The notes under the pieces: model-generated
Told to the model about the DNA's origin: nothing
The model's database searches: none
Seen by the model: the letters and a program-made list of their open reading frames with translations, nothing else
Position numbers and translations under genes: made by a program
From: Acidobacteriota bacterium
GTDB taxonomy: Bacteria; Acidobacteriota; Vicinamibacteria; Vicinamibacterales; CAVVIG01
Assembly (NCBI GenBank): GCA_020850715.1
Contig: JADZED010000058.1
Coordinates: 1 to 64,000 of the forward strand
Length of the DNA stretch: 64,000 nt
Direction of reading: 5' to 3'
Part shown: piece after piece, positions 8,259-17,035 of the stretch
Numbering within the stretch: the stretch's first letter is position 1
How the letters are laid out: each line of letters begins with the position of its first letter

Positions 8259-8885
8259 ATGCGCATCGAAGCCACGCGTCCCGCGGACGGTGCGCCGCCG
8301 GCGATGGAGGTCACGATCACGACCTCCGGCGGCAACGAGCGCACGGTCACGCTGCAACGGCAGGAGGGAGCGGCCCCCGACGGATCGGCCGTCTACGCCA
8401 CGCCGAGCGACATCACGATCGGCGGCCGGAATGGCGTCTTCACCGGCGTGCTGGAACGGCGCGGCACGACCATGCTCGCGTCGGACGTCTCCAACGGCGA
8501 AACGATCTCGGTGAGCGTCAGGGGCGGCGGCGGCGAGGCGGCGACGACGATCGTCTACAACGACCCCGTGCAGCAGGGCCTCGGCCGCATCAAGGACTCG
8601 GTGACGAAAGTCGGCGACGAGCTCGTCCGCCAGAAACAGGCGGTCGATCGCGCGCTGAACGATCCGAGCTACACGAAGGATCCGCGCGTCAAGGAAGAGC
8701 TCGGTCGCGCCAGGCAGGAAGTCGACTGGAAGCTGCGGATGGCGACGAAGGCCGCCGAGAGCCTGCGCGGCGATGAACCGTTGCTGCGGCGGAGGTTCAG
8801 CGCCGGCTCGATGCGAACGGCGTCTCGATCGACGATTTCACGAACACGTACCGAGGCGGTTCGCCACGCCTCCCATCGGGTGTGA
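8259..8885 (+). CDS. Unknown protein, N-terminal part of an apparently frameshifted gene
   Basis: 208 aa from the ATG at 8259 (AGGA 9 nt upstream); an in-frame TTG at 8124 would add 45 residues. A beta-rich N-terminal region (MEVTITTSGG onward) is followed by a charged helical segment (KDSVTKVGDELVRQKQAVDR, then KEELGRARQEVDWKLRMATK). After about codon 175 the reading turns arginine/serine-rich and unnatural. The neighbouring frame instead continues well (VQRRLDANGVSIDDF) straight into the next open frame. This and the 8882-10165 frame therefore look like one gene of about 640 residues broken near 8775-8790. No family was recognised. Confidence 0.6.
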   Translation: MRIEATRPADGAPPAMEVTITTSGGNERTVTLQRQEGAAPDGSAVYATPSDITIGGRNGVFTGVLERRGTTMLASDVSNGETISVSVRGGGGEAATTIVYNDPVQQGLGRIKDSVTKVGDELVRQKQAVDRALNDPSYTKDPRVKEELGRARQEVDWKLRMATKAAESLRGDEPLLRRRFSAGSMRTASRSTISRTRTEAVRHASHRV

Positions 8886-10165
8886 CAGACGAGGGACGAA
8901 GCGCATCGGCGACAACCTCTGCGGCGGCGCCGCCGACCCCGTTCATGCCGCCGCCGTCGAGCGTGATGTCGTTCGACGACATGCTCCGCGCCGTGAAGCT
9001 CCGCTACCCGTCGGCGCCCCAGAACGCCGCCAAGGGAGGCGGAAACGGCGCCGGCGGCGCCGCAACGACGGCCCCGCCGGTCAAACCGGTGCCGGGGCCC
9101 GGCGCATCGACGCCAATCGCGCCGCCGCCGGGCCCGGGTGGCGGACGGACGTCGACCGGCGGCGGAGGCGCCGGAACGGTCAACGTGGGCGTCGGGCTGA
9201 CGCATCCGGGCCCGTTTGCGAGCGCGGTCGCTCCGATTTCCATAGCCCTCGCACCCGGATCGGCGCCGGAGGAAACCAAGGGCGTCATCGTCGGCACCAA
9301 CCCTGGCGGTCTCGTGCACGTCGGCACGGGCTACTTGCCCGGGGGCACCTGCTGCGCGCCGGGCGTGCAGCCGATGATGCTGCACATCAAGACGCCGATG
9401 TCGGTGCCGTCGATGGTGGCGCTCGACGAGCGGCGCGACCCGCCGATGCTGCCGCTCGCGGTCCGGGGGCTGACCGCCGCGCTGCTGGGCGCGCAAGTCC
9501 CCTCGGCGCTCGTCGGCCAGCGGGCCGCGTCGCCGCCGTCGCCGCTCGTGCCGGCGCTCACGCTCGTCGCCACGAGCCTTGGAGCTTCACAGGGCGAGGC
9601 CTTCGCCCTGCAGATCCTCAACGGCGGGCTCGACCCCGTGAGACTGGCGGCGGGGCAACTCGTGGTTCAGCCGCTGAAGAAGGAAGCCCAGGCGGAAGCC
9701 CGGAAGCTGATTCAGCAGATGCTGCCGAAGTTCAAGAACCCGGTGGCCGCGCGCATCGAAGGCTACTGTCTCGCGTACGGCCTCGCGCCGCCCTCGCCGG
9801 GAACATTGTTCCAGATCGCGTCTCCCGAGATTCAGCAGCGCTTCGCCGGCGCGGGGAGCGTTCTGCGCAGCGCGGAGCGGCTGCAGCGGCTCGGGCTCCT
9901 GAAGCCGGATTCGAATCCGAAGGCGTACTTCGAATCGATCAAGCAGTATGCCGTGTGGACGAAGCTCGAAAGCTGGGACATGCGCAGGTTCGCCGAAACG
10001 CTCCTCGACAAGACCAGGGCAAATATCGCGGGCGCGAAGCAGAGGTGGACGACGAGCCTCGAACAACAGTTGATGAGCGCGGTCCCCGGCCGCTGGCGCG
10101 ACGTGCAGCAGGTGCTGCGCGGCGCGGTGATGGAGGCCGTCGAAACAGATTCGGGAACGCGCTGA
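8882..10165 (+). CDS. Unknown protein, C-terminal part of an apparently frameshifted gene
   Basis: 427 aa if started at the GTG at 8882, but sensible coding continues upstream in this frame to about 8785, so the true N-terminus is probably in the preceding open frame. A P/A/G-rich linker (about residues 45-95) leads to a beta-rich region with a CC pair in GGTCCAPGVQ, then a helical C-terminus from about residue 265 (KKEAQAEARKLIQQMLPKF). No signal peptide and no known family were recognised. Its role is unknown. A sequencing or assembly error is as likely as a real mutation. Confidence 0.65.
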   Translation: MTDEGRSASATTSAAAPPTPFMPPPSSVMSFDDMLRAVKLRYPSAPQNAAKGGGNGAGGAATTAPPVKPVPGPGASTPIAPPPGPGGGRTSTGGGGAGTVNVGVGLTHPGPFASAVAPISIALAPGSAPEETKGVIVGTNPGGLVHVGTGYLPGGTCCAPGVQPMMLHIKTPMSVPSMVALDERRDPPMLPLAVRGLTAALLGAQVPSALVGQRAASPPSPLVPALTLVATSLGASQGEAFALQILNGGLDPVRLAAGQLVVQPLKKEAQAEARKLIQQMLPKFKNPVAARIEGYCLAYGLAPPSPGTLFQIASPEIQQRFAGAGSVLRSAERLQRLGLLKPDSNPKAYFESIKQYAVWTKLESWDMRRFAETLLDKTRANIAGAKQRWTTSLEQQLMSAVPGRWRDVQQVLRGAVMEAVETDSGTR

Positions 10166-10198
10166 GTCGGGACCGGCGTCAGGGACCAGACGTTCGGT

Positions 10199-10942
10199 TC
10201 ACGACCGGCTGTCGGCCGCGAACGAGCAGTTCGCCATGAACGCGGCGCCGCCGATCGTATGCACCGCGAGCGCGGGGGCCAGAGCGAGCAAGGCCTTCCG
10301 GGGCACGTACGCGGCGACGCTCCCTGCCGTGCGATGCAGCTTGACGTCCAGGTCCAGTTCCGGCGTGTAAACCCACCTGTCGATGGACAGGCCGGCGATC
10401 TCCAGCATGCCGATCGCGCTGTGTGTGTCGAAGAAGTGCAGGTGGCCCACTTTGCTCCGGCGCGGGTCGGTTCGTCCACGCACGATGTTGACCCAGTTGT
10501 TCTCGAGGGGCAGGTGCACGATGCACCGGCGCATTCCGCGAGCGCAGAGGGCCTTCAGGAACGCCACCGGCTGGTCGAGGTGCTCGAGGACGTCGATGAA
10601 GAGATAGACGTCGTACGAGAGGGTCGTGGCGGCAAGCACGTCCTGATCGTGAAACGTCATCTCGGGCCGGCATGCCCAGAGCTCGCGCGCCTTCGCGATG
10701 GCCCCCGGCGCGACGTCGAAACCGTGGAGCGAGGCCTCCACGCCGCGGGCCGACAGACGCGTGCCGAGCTCCGCCAGCACGCCGCCCACGCCACAGCCGA
10801 CTTCGCAGATGCGCAGCACCTTCTCGGCGGGATCGAAGACACGCATGATCTGATCGGCCTTCCAGGGCGCGTCCTCCGCATGCCAGGTGGGGTTGTTCGC
10901 GGCGTAGGTGCCGTCCGTGTACCGGACCGTGACGTCGCTCAT
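10199..10942 (-). CDS. Class I SAM-dependent methyltransferase
   Basis: 247 aa. Motif I is ICEVGCGVGG at about 45-54, with GFDVAP in the second strand and DVYLFIDVLEHLDQP as the post-I/motif II region, so this is a Rossmann-fold methyltransferase of the UbiE/COQ5-like group. The substrate is unknown. The next leftward gene is a glycosyltransferase, so a role in modifying a glycan or lipid is possible but unproven. TAGAGT lies 9 nt before the ATG and may be its -10 box. Confidence 0.82.
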   Translation of the reverse strand: MSDVTVRYTDGTYAANNPTWHAEDAPWKADQIMRVFDPAEKVLRICEVGCGVGGVLAELGTRLSARGVEASLHGFDVAPGAIAKARELWACRPEMTFHDQDVLAATTLSYDVYLFIDVLEHLDQPVAFLKALCARGMRRCIVHLPLENNWVNIVRGRTDPRRSKVGHLHFFDTHSAIGMLEIAGLSIDRWVYTPELDLDVKLHRTAGSVAAYVPRKALLALAPALAVHTIGGAAFMANCSFAADSRS

Positions 10943-11252
10943 TGTCTGCCCACTCTACGCCACCCGCGCAGGGAGGTCCCGCGCGGCAAGTCGGCGGGTC
11001 TGCCGCCCGAAGAAGCCGGGCCATTCTGCGAGCGGTTCATTCTACGCTCGTCCAGCCGCGAGCTTTCGAGACCGCGGGCGAAGCCAAGACTCCGACGCGG
11101 AGCAGCCGTTGCATGAGCTTCCAGGCACCCCCGTATCGAGGAGTTGCCGGACGAGATCGGATGCGCGGACGATCGTCCTCGCCAGTGCCACGATGCAATG
11201 GCCGGCTGCAACGGATCCCGGCAGCGCCGCACGTCGAATCGCGCGCAGCCGG
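10943..11252. other. Intergenic region, no gene seen
   Basis: 310 bp between the methyltransferase and the glycosyltransferase, both leftward. Short leftward open frames are present but none has a credible start or family signal. It could hold degraded coding DNA; I cannot support that. Confidence 0.5.
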
Positions 11253-12509
11253 CTATCCCGCCCTGGTTGTCAGTTCCAGGTCGTCCGGCGCCTGGAACGC
11301 CGGGGTCGCCAGGATCGCGTCCCAGCGCGCGGCACAGACGGCGAGCTCGTACCGCTGAGCCAGCCGGCGCGCGGCGGCGCCGAACCGCTGCAGGCGGGCG
11401 TCGTCGCCCAGCAGATCGACCAGCCGGGCGGCATAGGCCTGCGGCGTGCGCTCGACGATCAGGCAGCCATTCTCGCCGTCGCGTACCAGATCGCCCAGGT
11501 CGCCGACGGCGGGCACCACCGCCGGCAGGCCGCACAGCATGGCTTCCATCAGCGCGAGCGACAGACCCTCGGTATCCGAGCACATCACGAACAGCCGCGC
11601 GCGCGCCAGCCAGGAGGCGATCTGGGTCTGGTGGCCGGCGAACCGCACGCACTCGCCAAGGCCCAGCTGTCGCGCCTGGGCCTCGAGCGACGCGCGCTCC
11701 GGACCGTCGCCGACGATCACGGCGCGGATTGCAGGCCGCTGGCGCCGCGCCAGCGCCAGCGCGCCGAGCAGCAGGTCGAGGCGCTTGATGGACGCCAGCC
11801 GTCCCACGAAGATCAGGTCGAACTCCGCGCGCTGACCGCGCGAAGGGTACAGGGCGGCGTCCAGGCCACCGGAGATCGTCACCACCGCCGGCGCGCCCCG
11901 CTCACGGAAGAAGCGGCGCCCGGAGCTCCCCATGGTGACGATGAGGTCGATGCGGCAGGCCGCGCCGATCAGTTGGCGCTCCGCGACCGGATCGGGCGCG
12001 CCGAGCTTCTCGAACAGCCGGTTCTCCGACTGCAGGCCGCCGTCGAGCACCTCCGCCGGACCGCCGACGCAGAAATACAGGCTGCGCGCCCCGACCAGAC
12101 GCGCCAGCGTCGCAGCCATGAGGCCGTTGAACAGCAGGTGAAAGCCGCCGACCAGGTGCGGCCGCAGCCGCAGGCCCAGCCACAGGAAGAGCAGCAGCCG
12201 CGCGACTACCGCGCCACAAAGACGCACGAGCCAGCGCGGGGGCATGTGCAGGCGGATCTTGTCGCCCTGCGGCACCGGATAGGTGGCGACCACGTGCACG
12301 ATCGCCGTGCGGCGCGAAGCCGCCAGCGGCCGGAGGTGCGCGTTGATCCAGTTGTCCGAGTAGAACGTGCCCGTCAGCAGCACGATCCAGCCGTCCGGCC
12401 CGGGATCGCGCGCCCTGGGGCCCAGAAGCGCGAACAGCCTGGTGACGCCCGCGTGGAGCCGCAGGAACCCGCGCACGATGATTCGCACCGGCCAGTTGAC
12501 GCGCTTCAC
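11253..12509 (-). CDS. Glycosyltransferase family 4-like (GT-B fold)
   Basis: 418 aa from a GTG with GGAG 7 nt upstream. The C-terminal half has the GT4 pattern: LIFVGRLASIKRLDLLLGAL, AVIVGDGPE, then SDTEGLSLALMEAMLCGLP, with the E-x7-E motif that binds the nucleotide sugar. The N-terminal acceptor domain has a hydrophobic segment (LLLFLWLGLRL) suggesting membrane association. It probably adds a sugar to a lipid-linked or exopolysaccharide acceptor; donor and acceptor are unknown. No other polysaccharide genes adjoin it apart from the methyltransferase. Confidence 0.87.
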   Translation of the reverse strand: MKRVNWPVRIIVRGFLRLHAGVTRLFALLGPRARDPGPDGWIVLLTGTFYSDNWINAHLRPLAASRRTAIVHVVATYPVPQGDKIRLHMPPRWLVRLCGAVVARLLLFLWLGLRLRPHLVGGFHLLFNGLMAATLARLVGARSLYFCVGGPAEVLDGGLQSENRLFEKLGAPDPVAERQLIGAACRIDLIVTMGSSGRRFFRERGAPAVVTISGGLDAALYPSRGQRAEFDLIFVGRLASIKRLDLLLGALALARRQRPAIRAVIVGDGPERASLEAQARQLGLGECVRFAGHQTQIASWLARARLFVMCSDTEGLSLALMEAMLCGLPAVVPAVGDLGDLVRDGENGCLIVERTPQAYAARLVDLLGDDARLQRFGAAARRLAQRYELAVCAARWDAILATPAFQAPDDLELTTRAG

Positions 12510-12868
12510 GCGGTGGCTCCCAGGACCGCCAGGGCGGGCTCACGCTGGCGTCCCGCTCGGACGTTGCTCCCGGTCCGCTCCGACCTTCGCCCTCCCGTCA
12601 CGCCTGACCCGATGTGCCATTGTCGGCGTGCCGGAAATCGCGCAAGAGCATGCGGCGTATCTTAGCAGCCCGCATATCGGGGGACGGCGCTGCACGCCCG
12701 GCTGGCGTGCCCTGGGGCGCATCACCTGCGACGACTGGGATCGGTACGACACGCGACACACGGTTGTGCCGGCCGGCGCGCATGGCCGCCGGGGCGCTCG
12801 AGCGCGGCGCCGATCGGGCGCCCTTGGCTCGTATAATCGCCTCGCGCACCGTTCCAGGAGGCTGCAGG
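12510..12868. other. Intergenic region between divergent genes
   Basis: 359 bp. The only site I can support is the -10 box of the rightward gene at 12832-12837 and its Shine-Dalgarno (AGGAGG, 7 nt before the ATG). The remainder shows no gene or repeat. Confidence 0.6.
12832..12837 (+). promoter_or_regulatory. -10 box for the MBL-fold gene
   Basis: A consensus TATAAT lies 31 bp before the ATG. No recognisable -35 hexamer lies at the right distance. Confidence 0.45.
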
Positions 12869-13813
12869 ATGTCGGGATTGGACCGTCGGGCGTTTCTGCG
12901 GACGATCGCGGGAGGGACGGCCGGGTTCGCGGTCGCGCGCCGGACGTTCGCGCAGGCGCCGCAGAGCGCGCCATCGCCGCCGCCGATCACCGTCACCAAG
13001 CTCACCGATCGCGTCGCGGTGTTCGGCGGGGACGGCGGCAATGTCGCGGTCGTCACCGGGCCCGACGGCCTTCTCATGATCGACGGCGGCTATGCCGACC
13101 GCGCCGCGCTGCTCGCATCGGCGGTGGCCGGCGTCGATCCCCGCGCCGTCCGGATTCTCTTCAACACGCACTATCACTTCGATCACACCGGCTGCAACGA
13201 GTCGCTCGGGGCGCGGCACGTCCGCCTCGTCGCGCACGAGAACGTCGGCCGTCGCCTCCGCACCCGCTTCGACAATCCGGCGATGGGCCGGACGATGGAG
13301 GCGCTGGCGGAGAGCGGCTGGCCGACCGAGACGTTCGCCACGGACGGCACGCTGGCATTCGGCCGCGACACCGTCAGCTACGCGCACACGCCGATGGCGC
13401 ACACGGACGGCGACGCCTACTTCCTGCTGCCGGCCTCGAACGTGCTGCACGCCGGCGACCTGCTGTGGGCCGGCCGCTATCCGGTCGTCGACTACACGGT
13501 CGGCGGCTCGCTGGCGCGGATGGCCGAAGCGCTGGGCGAGATCGACGGCGTGATCCTGGACGACACGCGGATCGTTCCCGGGCACGGGCCGGCGTCGGTC
13601 ACGCGCGCGGAGATGCGCCGGATTCGCCTGATGTGGCAGACGATCAACGACCGGCTCGAGCGTCACGCCGCGGCCGGCGATTCGATTGAGGCGGTCATCG
13701 CGGCGGCGCCCACGCGGGAGTTCGACCTGCAGGTCTCGGTCAGGAATCCACAGCCGTTCCTGCGGCAGGCGTTCGGCGGCGTGCTGGCGCGCGCGCATCA
13801 GCGCGCGCGGTGA
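12869..13813 (+). CDS. Tat-exported metallo-beta-lactamase-fold hydrolase
   Basis: 314 aa from the ATG at 12869 behind AGGAGG; the longer open frame upstream is not needed. The N-terminus is a twin-arginine signal (LDRRAFLRTIAGG and an alanine-rich stretch), so the enzyme is exported folded. The metal site is clear: HYHFDH (HxHxDH), then HTDGDA, a further acid at LHAGDLLW and the late histidine in VPGHGP. It is a periplasmic MBL-fold hydrolase of the broad B3-like/quinoprotein-associated type; the substrate is unknown. There is no reason to call it a true beta-lactamase. Confidence 0.85.
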   Translation: MSGLDRRAFLRTIAGGTAGFAVARRTFAQAPQSAPSPPPITVTKLTDRVAVFGGDGGNVAVVTGPDGLLMIDGGYADRAALLASAVAGVDPRAVRILFNTHYHFDHTGCNESLGARHVRLVAHENVGRRLRTRFDNPAMGRTMEALAESGWPTETFATDGTLAFGRDTVSYAHTPMAHTDGDAYFLLPASNVLHAGDLLWAGRYPVVDYTVGGSLARMAEALGEIDGVILDDTRIVPGHGPASVTRAEMRRIRLMWQTINDRLERHAAAGDSIEAVIAAAPTREFDLQVSVRNPQPFLRQAFGGVLARAHQRAR

Positions 13814-14132
13814 TCGGCCGCAGCGAGCCGCGACGCGCGCATCCGCCTGGCGATCGTCTCGAGTTCGCCGACCGCGCAGCGCGCGGCCGGCTGCGACATC
13901 GAACTCGTCGATCCGCGTTGAACATCACGCGCGCCCGTGGAGCCGCGGTCGACCCGGCGAACACGCTCATCCGGAAGCAGCGTCTGGGGCTTCCGAGCGA
14001 CCTGAAGGAGGCTTCGCGGTCCTCGAACGCGGCGGCCTGAGGCCGTTGTGACGTCCTGCCGGCCGCCGATCGACCGAAGGCGGTTCAGGAACCGGCCGTC
14101 GTCAACCGCCCCGAGCCGGCGCGTCTTCGCGG
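13814..14132. other. Intergenic region between convergent genes
   Basis: 319 bp. GGCGGTT at 14079-14085 and AACCGCC at 14104-14110 could form a 7-bp stem with a long loop, but no T-run follows, so I do not call a terminator. Short open frames look random. Confidence 0.5.
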
Positions 14133-15671
14133 CTACCGCCGGAACTGCGCGAGCCGTACCACGATGGCGTCGGCGGCGGCAGTGATGGCGGAAGGAGGCG
14201 CCTCGAAATTGTTGGCCAGGATCGCAAACGCCAGGCGCTCGCCGTCGCCTGTCGTCACATACCCGGCAAGCGCGCGGACGTTCGACATCGACCCGGTCTT
14301 CGCCAGCGCACGGCCTTCGGCGGCGGTGCCCTTCATCCGGCGCTCGAGCGATCCATCGACGCCGGCGACCGGCAGCGACGACTCGAACGGCGCCTTCAGC
14401 GCCCCGTCGCCATCGACGTGCTCGAGAACGGCCACGAAGGCGTCGGCCGTGATGTAGTTGTAGCGCGAGAGCCCGGAGCCGTCGCGCTGGATGAGCGACC
14501 CGGCCGGAACGCCCCAGCCTGCCAGGACGGAGGATGCTTCGGCGAGGCCGCCGTCCGCCGTCGGCGTGCCGGCGATCGCCCCCAGCGTTCGCAGCAGCGT
14601 TTCGCCGTAGAGGTTCTGGCTGTCCTTCATGAGCCGCACGGCCAGCGTCGAGAGCGGCGGCGACCAGTGCGTGGCGATCGCGGCCGCGCCATCCTCATCC
14701 GCTGGAGGCCCGGCGAGATCGTCGATGTCGACGGCCGGTCCGCGCACGTCGATTCCCGCGCCGACGAGCGCCGCGCGGAGCGCCGAGACGAAGAAGCGCG
14801 TCGGATTGTCGACCGAGAGGAGCCGCACGGCGCGCGGGTTGCCGAGCGGCAGCGATCCGAAGACGTCGACCGCCGCATCGCCCGGCGATCGCCGCAGTTC
14901 CACGCGCCCCGGCGTGTCTGCCGCGGCGGTCACCAGGTGATTGCGCACCGTCAGGCCGGCGCTGCCGGGTTCGACGCTGGCGAGCGCCGCGGCGCCCACC
15001 GTGGCGCCAGCCGCGACGACCAGGCGCGCCATGTTCTCGTTGAACTGCAGCGCGCCGACGCCCGCCGCGAACGCCTCCGGCAGATCGTCCCACGACCAGC
15101 CCATGCCCAGCGCGTCATCGTCGAACGCGTTGTCGTCGCCAATCAGCCGGCCGGCGACCGCCTCGATGCCGGCCTGCTTCAGCTCGTCGGCCCAGGCGGC
15201 GAATACCGGCGGCGCGGTCTCCTCGGTCAGGCTCGGATCGCCCGATCCGACCACCACGAGGTCGCCCTCGAGCACCCCGTCGTCCACGTGTCCGGCGGCC
15301 AGGAGCGTGGTCCTGTAGCGGAAGTCCCACCCCAGCCGCTCGGCGGCCGCCGCGAGCGTCACGAGCTTCAGCGCCGACGCCGGCATCATCAGCTTGTGTG
15401 CATTGAGAGAGAACAGCGTGTCGCGACGGTCGAGCGAACGGGCCTCGACGGCCCAGTAGCCCCGTGCGAGGACCGGCGTACCGACGATCGCCTCAAGGTC
15501 GGCCCGAAGCTGGCGGATGCCACGCGGTGCCGCGGGCGGGGACGCGGCAGAGGCCGCGGGCACGGGCGCCGGCGGCGCGGTGCGCGGCGCCGCCGGGCGG
15601 CAGGCGACGCCGGCGAGCGCCGCGCAGAGCATGAAGGCCGCCCGGGCCGCGCGCCGGCGGATGACCTCCAT
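14133..15671 (-). CDS. dacB: D-alanyl-D-alanine carboxypeptidase/endopeptidase, PBP4 (DacB) family
   Basis: 512 aa. It has the three active-site motifs of the S13 family: SALK (S99 in MMPASALKL), SQN (in MKDSQNLYGE) and KTG (in LAKTGSMSN). A signal sequence with a cysteine in LAGVAC could be a lipoprotein site, though it is not a perfect lipobox. The family trims or cleaves peptidoglycan peptides in the periplasm. Its ATG overlaps the stop of the DUF4340 gene (TAATG), so it is the last gene of the leftward Gld-like ABC operon. Confidence 0.9.
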   Translation of the reverse strand: MEVIRRRAARAAFMLCAALAGVACRPAAPRTAPPAPVPAASAASPPAAPRGIRQLRADLEAIVGTPVLARGYWAVEARSLDRRDTLFSLNAHKLMMPASALKLVTLAAAAERLGWDFRYRTTLLAAGHVDDGVLEGDLVVVGSGDPSLTEETAPPVFAAWADELKQAGIEAVAGRLIGDDNAFDDDALGMGWSWDDLPEAFAAGVGALQFNENMARLVVAAGATVGAAALASVEPGSAGLTVRNHLVTAAADTPGRVELRRSPGDAAVDVFGSLPLGNPRAVRLLSVDNPTRFFVSALRAALVGAGIDVRGPAVDIDDLAGPPADEDGAAAIATHWSPPLSTLAVRLMKDSQNLYGETLLRTLGAIAGTPTADGGLAEASSVLAGWGVPAGSLIQRDGSGLSRYNYITADAFVAVLEHVDGDGALKAPFESSLPVAGVDGSLERRMKGTAAEGRALAKTGSMSNVRALAGYVTTGDGERLAFAILANNFEAPPSAITAAADAIVVRLAQFRR

Positions 15672-17035
15672 TACTTGGCGAGATCGATCAGCGTCTTCTG
15701 GGCTTCGGCGTACTCGTCGTCGTTGACGCGCGCGGCCCCCGGCTCGTTGGGCCGTGCGGCGTAGACGTCGTTCTCGATCCGGCCGAACATCACCCGTTCC
15801 GTGCGGTTGTCGCCGAACCGCGCCTCGACCGTCAGCTCCGGCTTGTCGAGGCCGGTGTTGGCGGCCGTCTCGACGAAGGAGAGGGCGCGCATCGTCGAGA
15901 GCCGGGAGAGCAGCGCGCCGATCTTGTCCTTCGGCGCGTCGACGGGATTGGGCCCGAGCCGGCGCCACGTCTCTTCGGCGGCCTTGCCGTCCTTTGCCTC
16001 CGTCGTGACTTTCTCGAACGGCAGCGACGATCCGTTCGCGCGCGTGAAGGTGATCCGCGTCGCGTTGAACGGCCGGAAGTCGAAGAGATCCTTGCGCCGG
16101 TACTCGAACGCGCCCTTCGTCACGTCCTCGGCCATCGCCGGATCGACGGTCACGACGAAGTTCGGCCTCGCGCTCTCGCGCGCGTACACGCCGCCGTCCC
16201 CGGCATCGTGGCCCAGCATCAGCGTGAGCGTCTTGGCGTCCCAGTGCAGCACGACCGAGCGCGACGGCTTGTCGAGGCCGTACTCCCGGATCTGCGCCTC
16301 GGTCGCCTCCGGCTCGATGATCGTCTTCATCTGGGCGGTCTCGAGGCGTGCGCGCAGCCCTTCGACCGCCGAAGGATCGGCGCGGTAGCGCTGCGGCTCG
16401 ACCACGTCCCAGTCGGTCGTGCCGCTGTTCTTCGCGAGCGTGAAGGAGGCGCCGCCGTTGACGACGTCGATGCTGGTCACCTTGTCGCGCTCGAAGGCGA
16501 GCATCGTCTTGTCGCGCAGATCGAAGGGACCCTTGTTGAAGGTGAGCTCCTGATAGGCGGGGATCAGGAACACCTGATTCGAGCCGTCCAGCTTCGCGAA
16601 CAGATCGCCGCCGGTCGCGGTCTTGTCGCCGATCAGCAGATGGCGGAACGTGCTGTCGGTCATCGTCTTGAACGCGACGTCGATGCGTGGCGACGCCAGG
16701 CCGTACTGGTCGAGGCTGGGCGCGTTCTCCTCGATGATCCGCCCCTTCTCGACCGAGGCGAGACCGGTCGCGACCGATCCGGCTTCCATCTGGTCGGTCG
16801 CCTCCTGGCTGGGCGCGGTGATCTGCCACCCGCGCTCGCTCTTCTCGAGCGCCGTCATCGGCCCCTTGTCCGACTTGATCTGCAGGCCGATGACCGCGTC
16901 GCTCTGCAGCCCCTCGAAGACCTTGACGGTCTTGGCCGCATCGTCGGGCTCGATCTTCCAGGTGACGAAGTAGATGTAGGCGCCGAGCCCGGAGAGCACC
17001 GCGACGAGCGCAACGGTGGAGCGCAGGCCGCGCAT
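15671..17035 (-). CDS. DUF4340-domain protein of the Gld-like ABC operon
   Basis: 454 aa with one N-terminal membrane helix (TVALVAVLSGLGAYIYFV) and a large periplasmic part made of repeated modules with the VxxxxI..W..pe..r pattern typical of DUF4340. The function of this domain is not established; it regularly accompanies GldG-like and ABC-2 permease genes, as here. It starts right after the GldG-like gene and overlaps the PBP4 gene by one base. Confidence 0.85.
   Translation of the reverse strand: MRGLRSTVALVAVLSGLGAYIYFVTWKIEPDDAAKTVKVFEGLQSDAVIGLQIKSDKGPMTALEKSERGWQITAPSQEATDQMEAGSVATGLASVEKGRIIEENAPSLDQYGLASPRIDVAFKTMTDSTFRHLLIGDKTATGGDLFAKLDGSNQVFLIPAYQELTFNKGPFDLRDKTMLAFERDKVTSIDVVNGGASFTLAKNSGTTDWDVVEPQRYRADPSAVEGLRARLETAQMKTIIEPEATEAQIREYGLDKPSRSVVLHWDAKTLTLMLGHDAGDGGVYARESARPNFVVTVDPAMAEDVTKGAFEYRRKDLFDFRPFNATRITFTRANGSSLPFEKVTTEAKDGKAAEETWRRLGPNPVDAPKDKIGALLSRLSTMRALSFVETAANTGLDKPELTVEARFGDNRTERVMFGRIENDVYAARPNEPGAARVNDDEYAEAQKTLIDLAK

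Noticed and set aside
12869-13813. Naming the MBL-fold enzyme a beta-lactamase
   Set aside because: The zinc motif is shared by a very wide superfamily and nothing around the gene points to antibiotic resistance.
13810-14040. Small rightward frame after the MBL-fold gene
   Set aside because: No ribosome binding site, arginine-rich composition and no family signal; probably chance.
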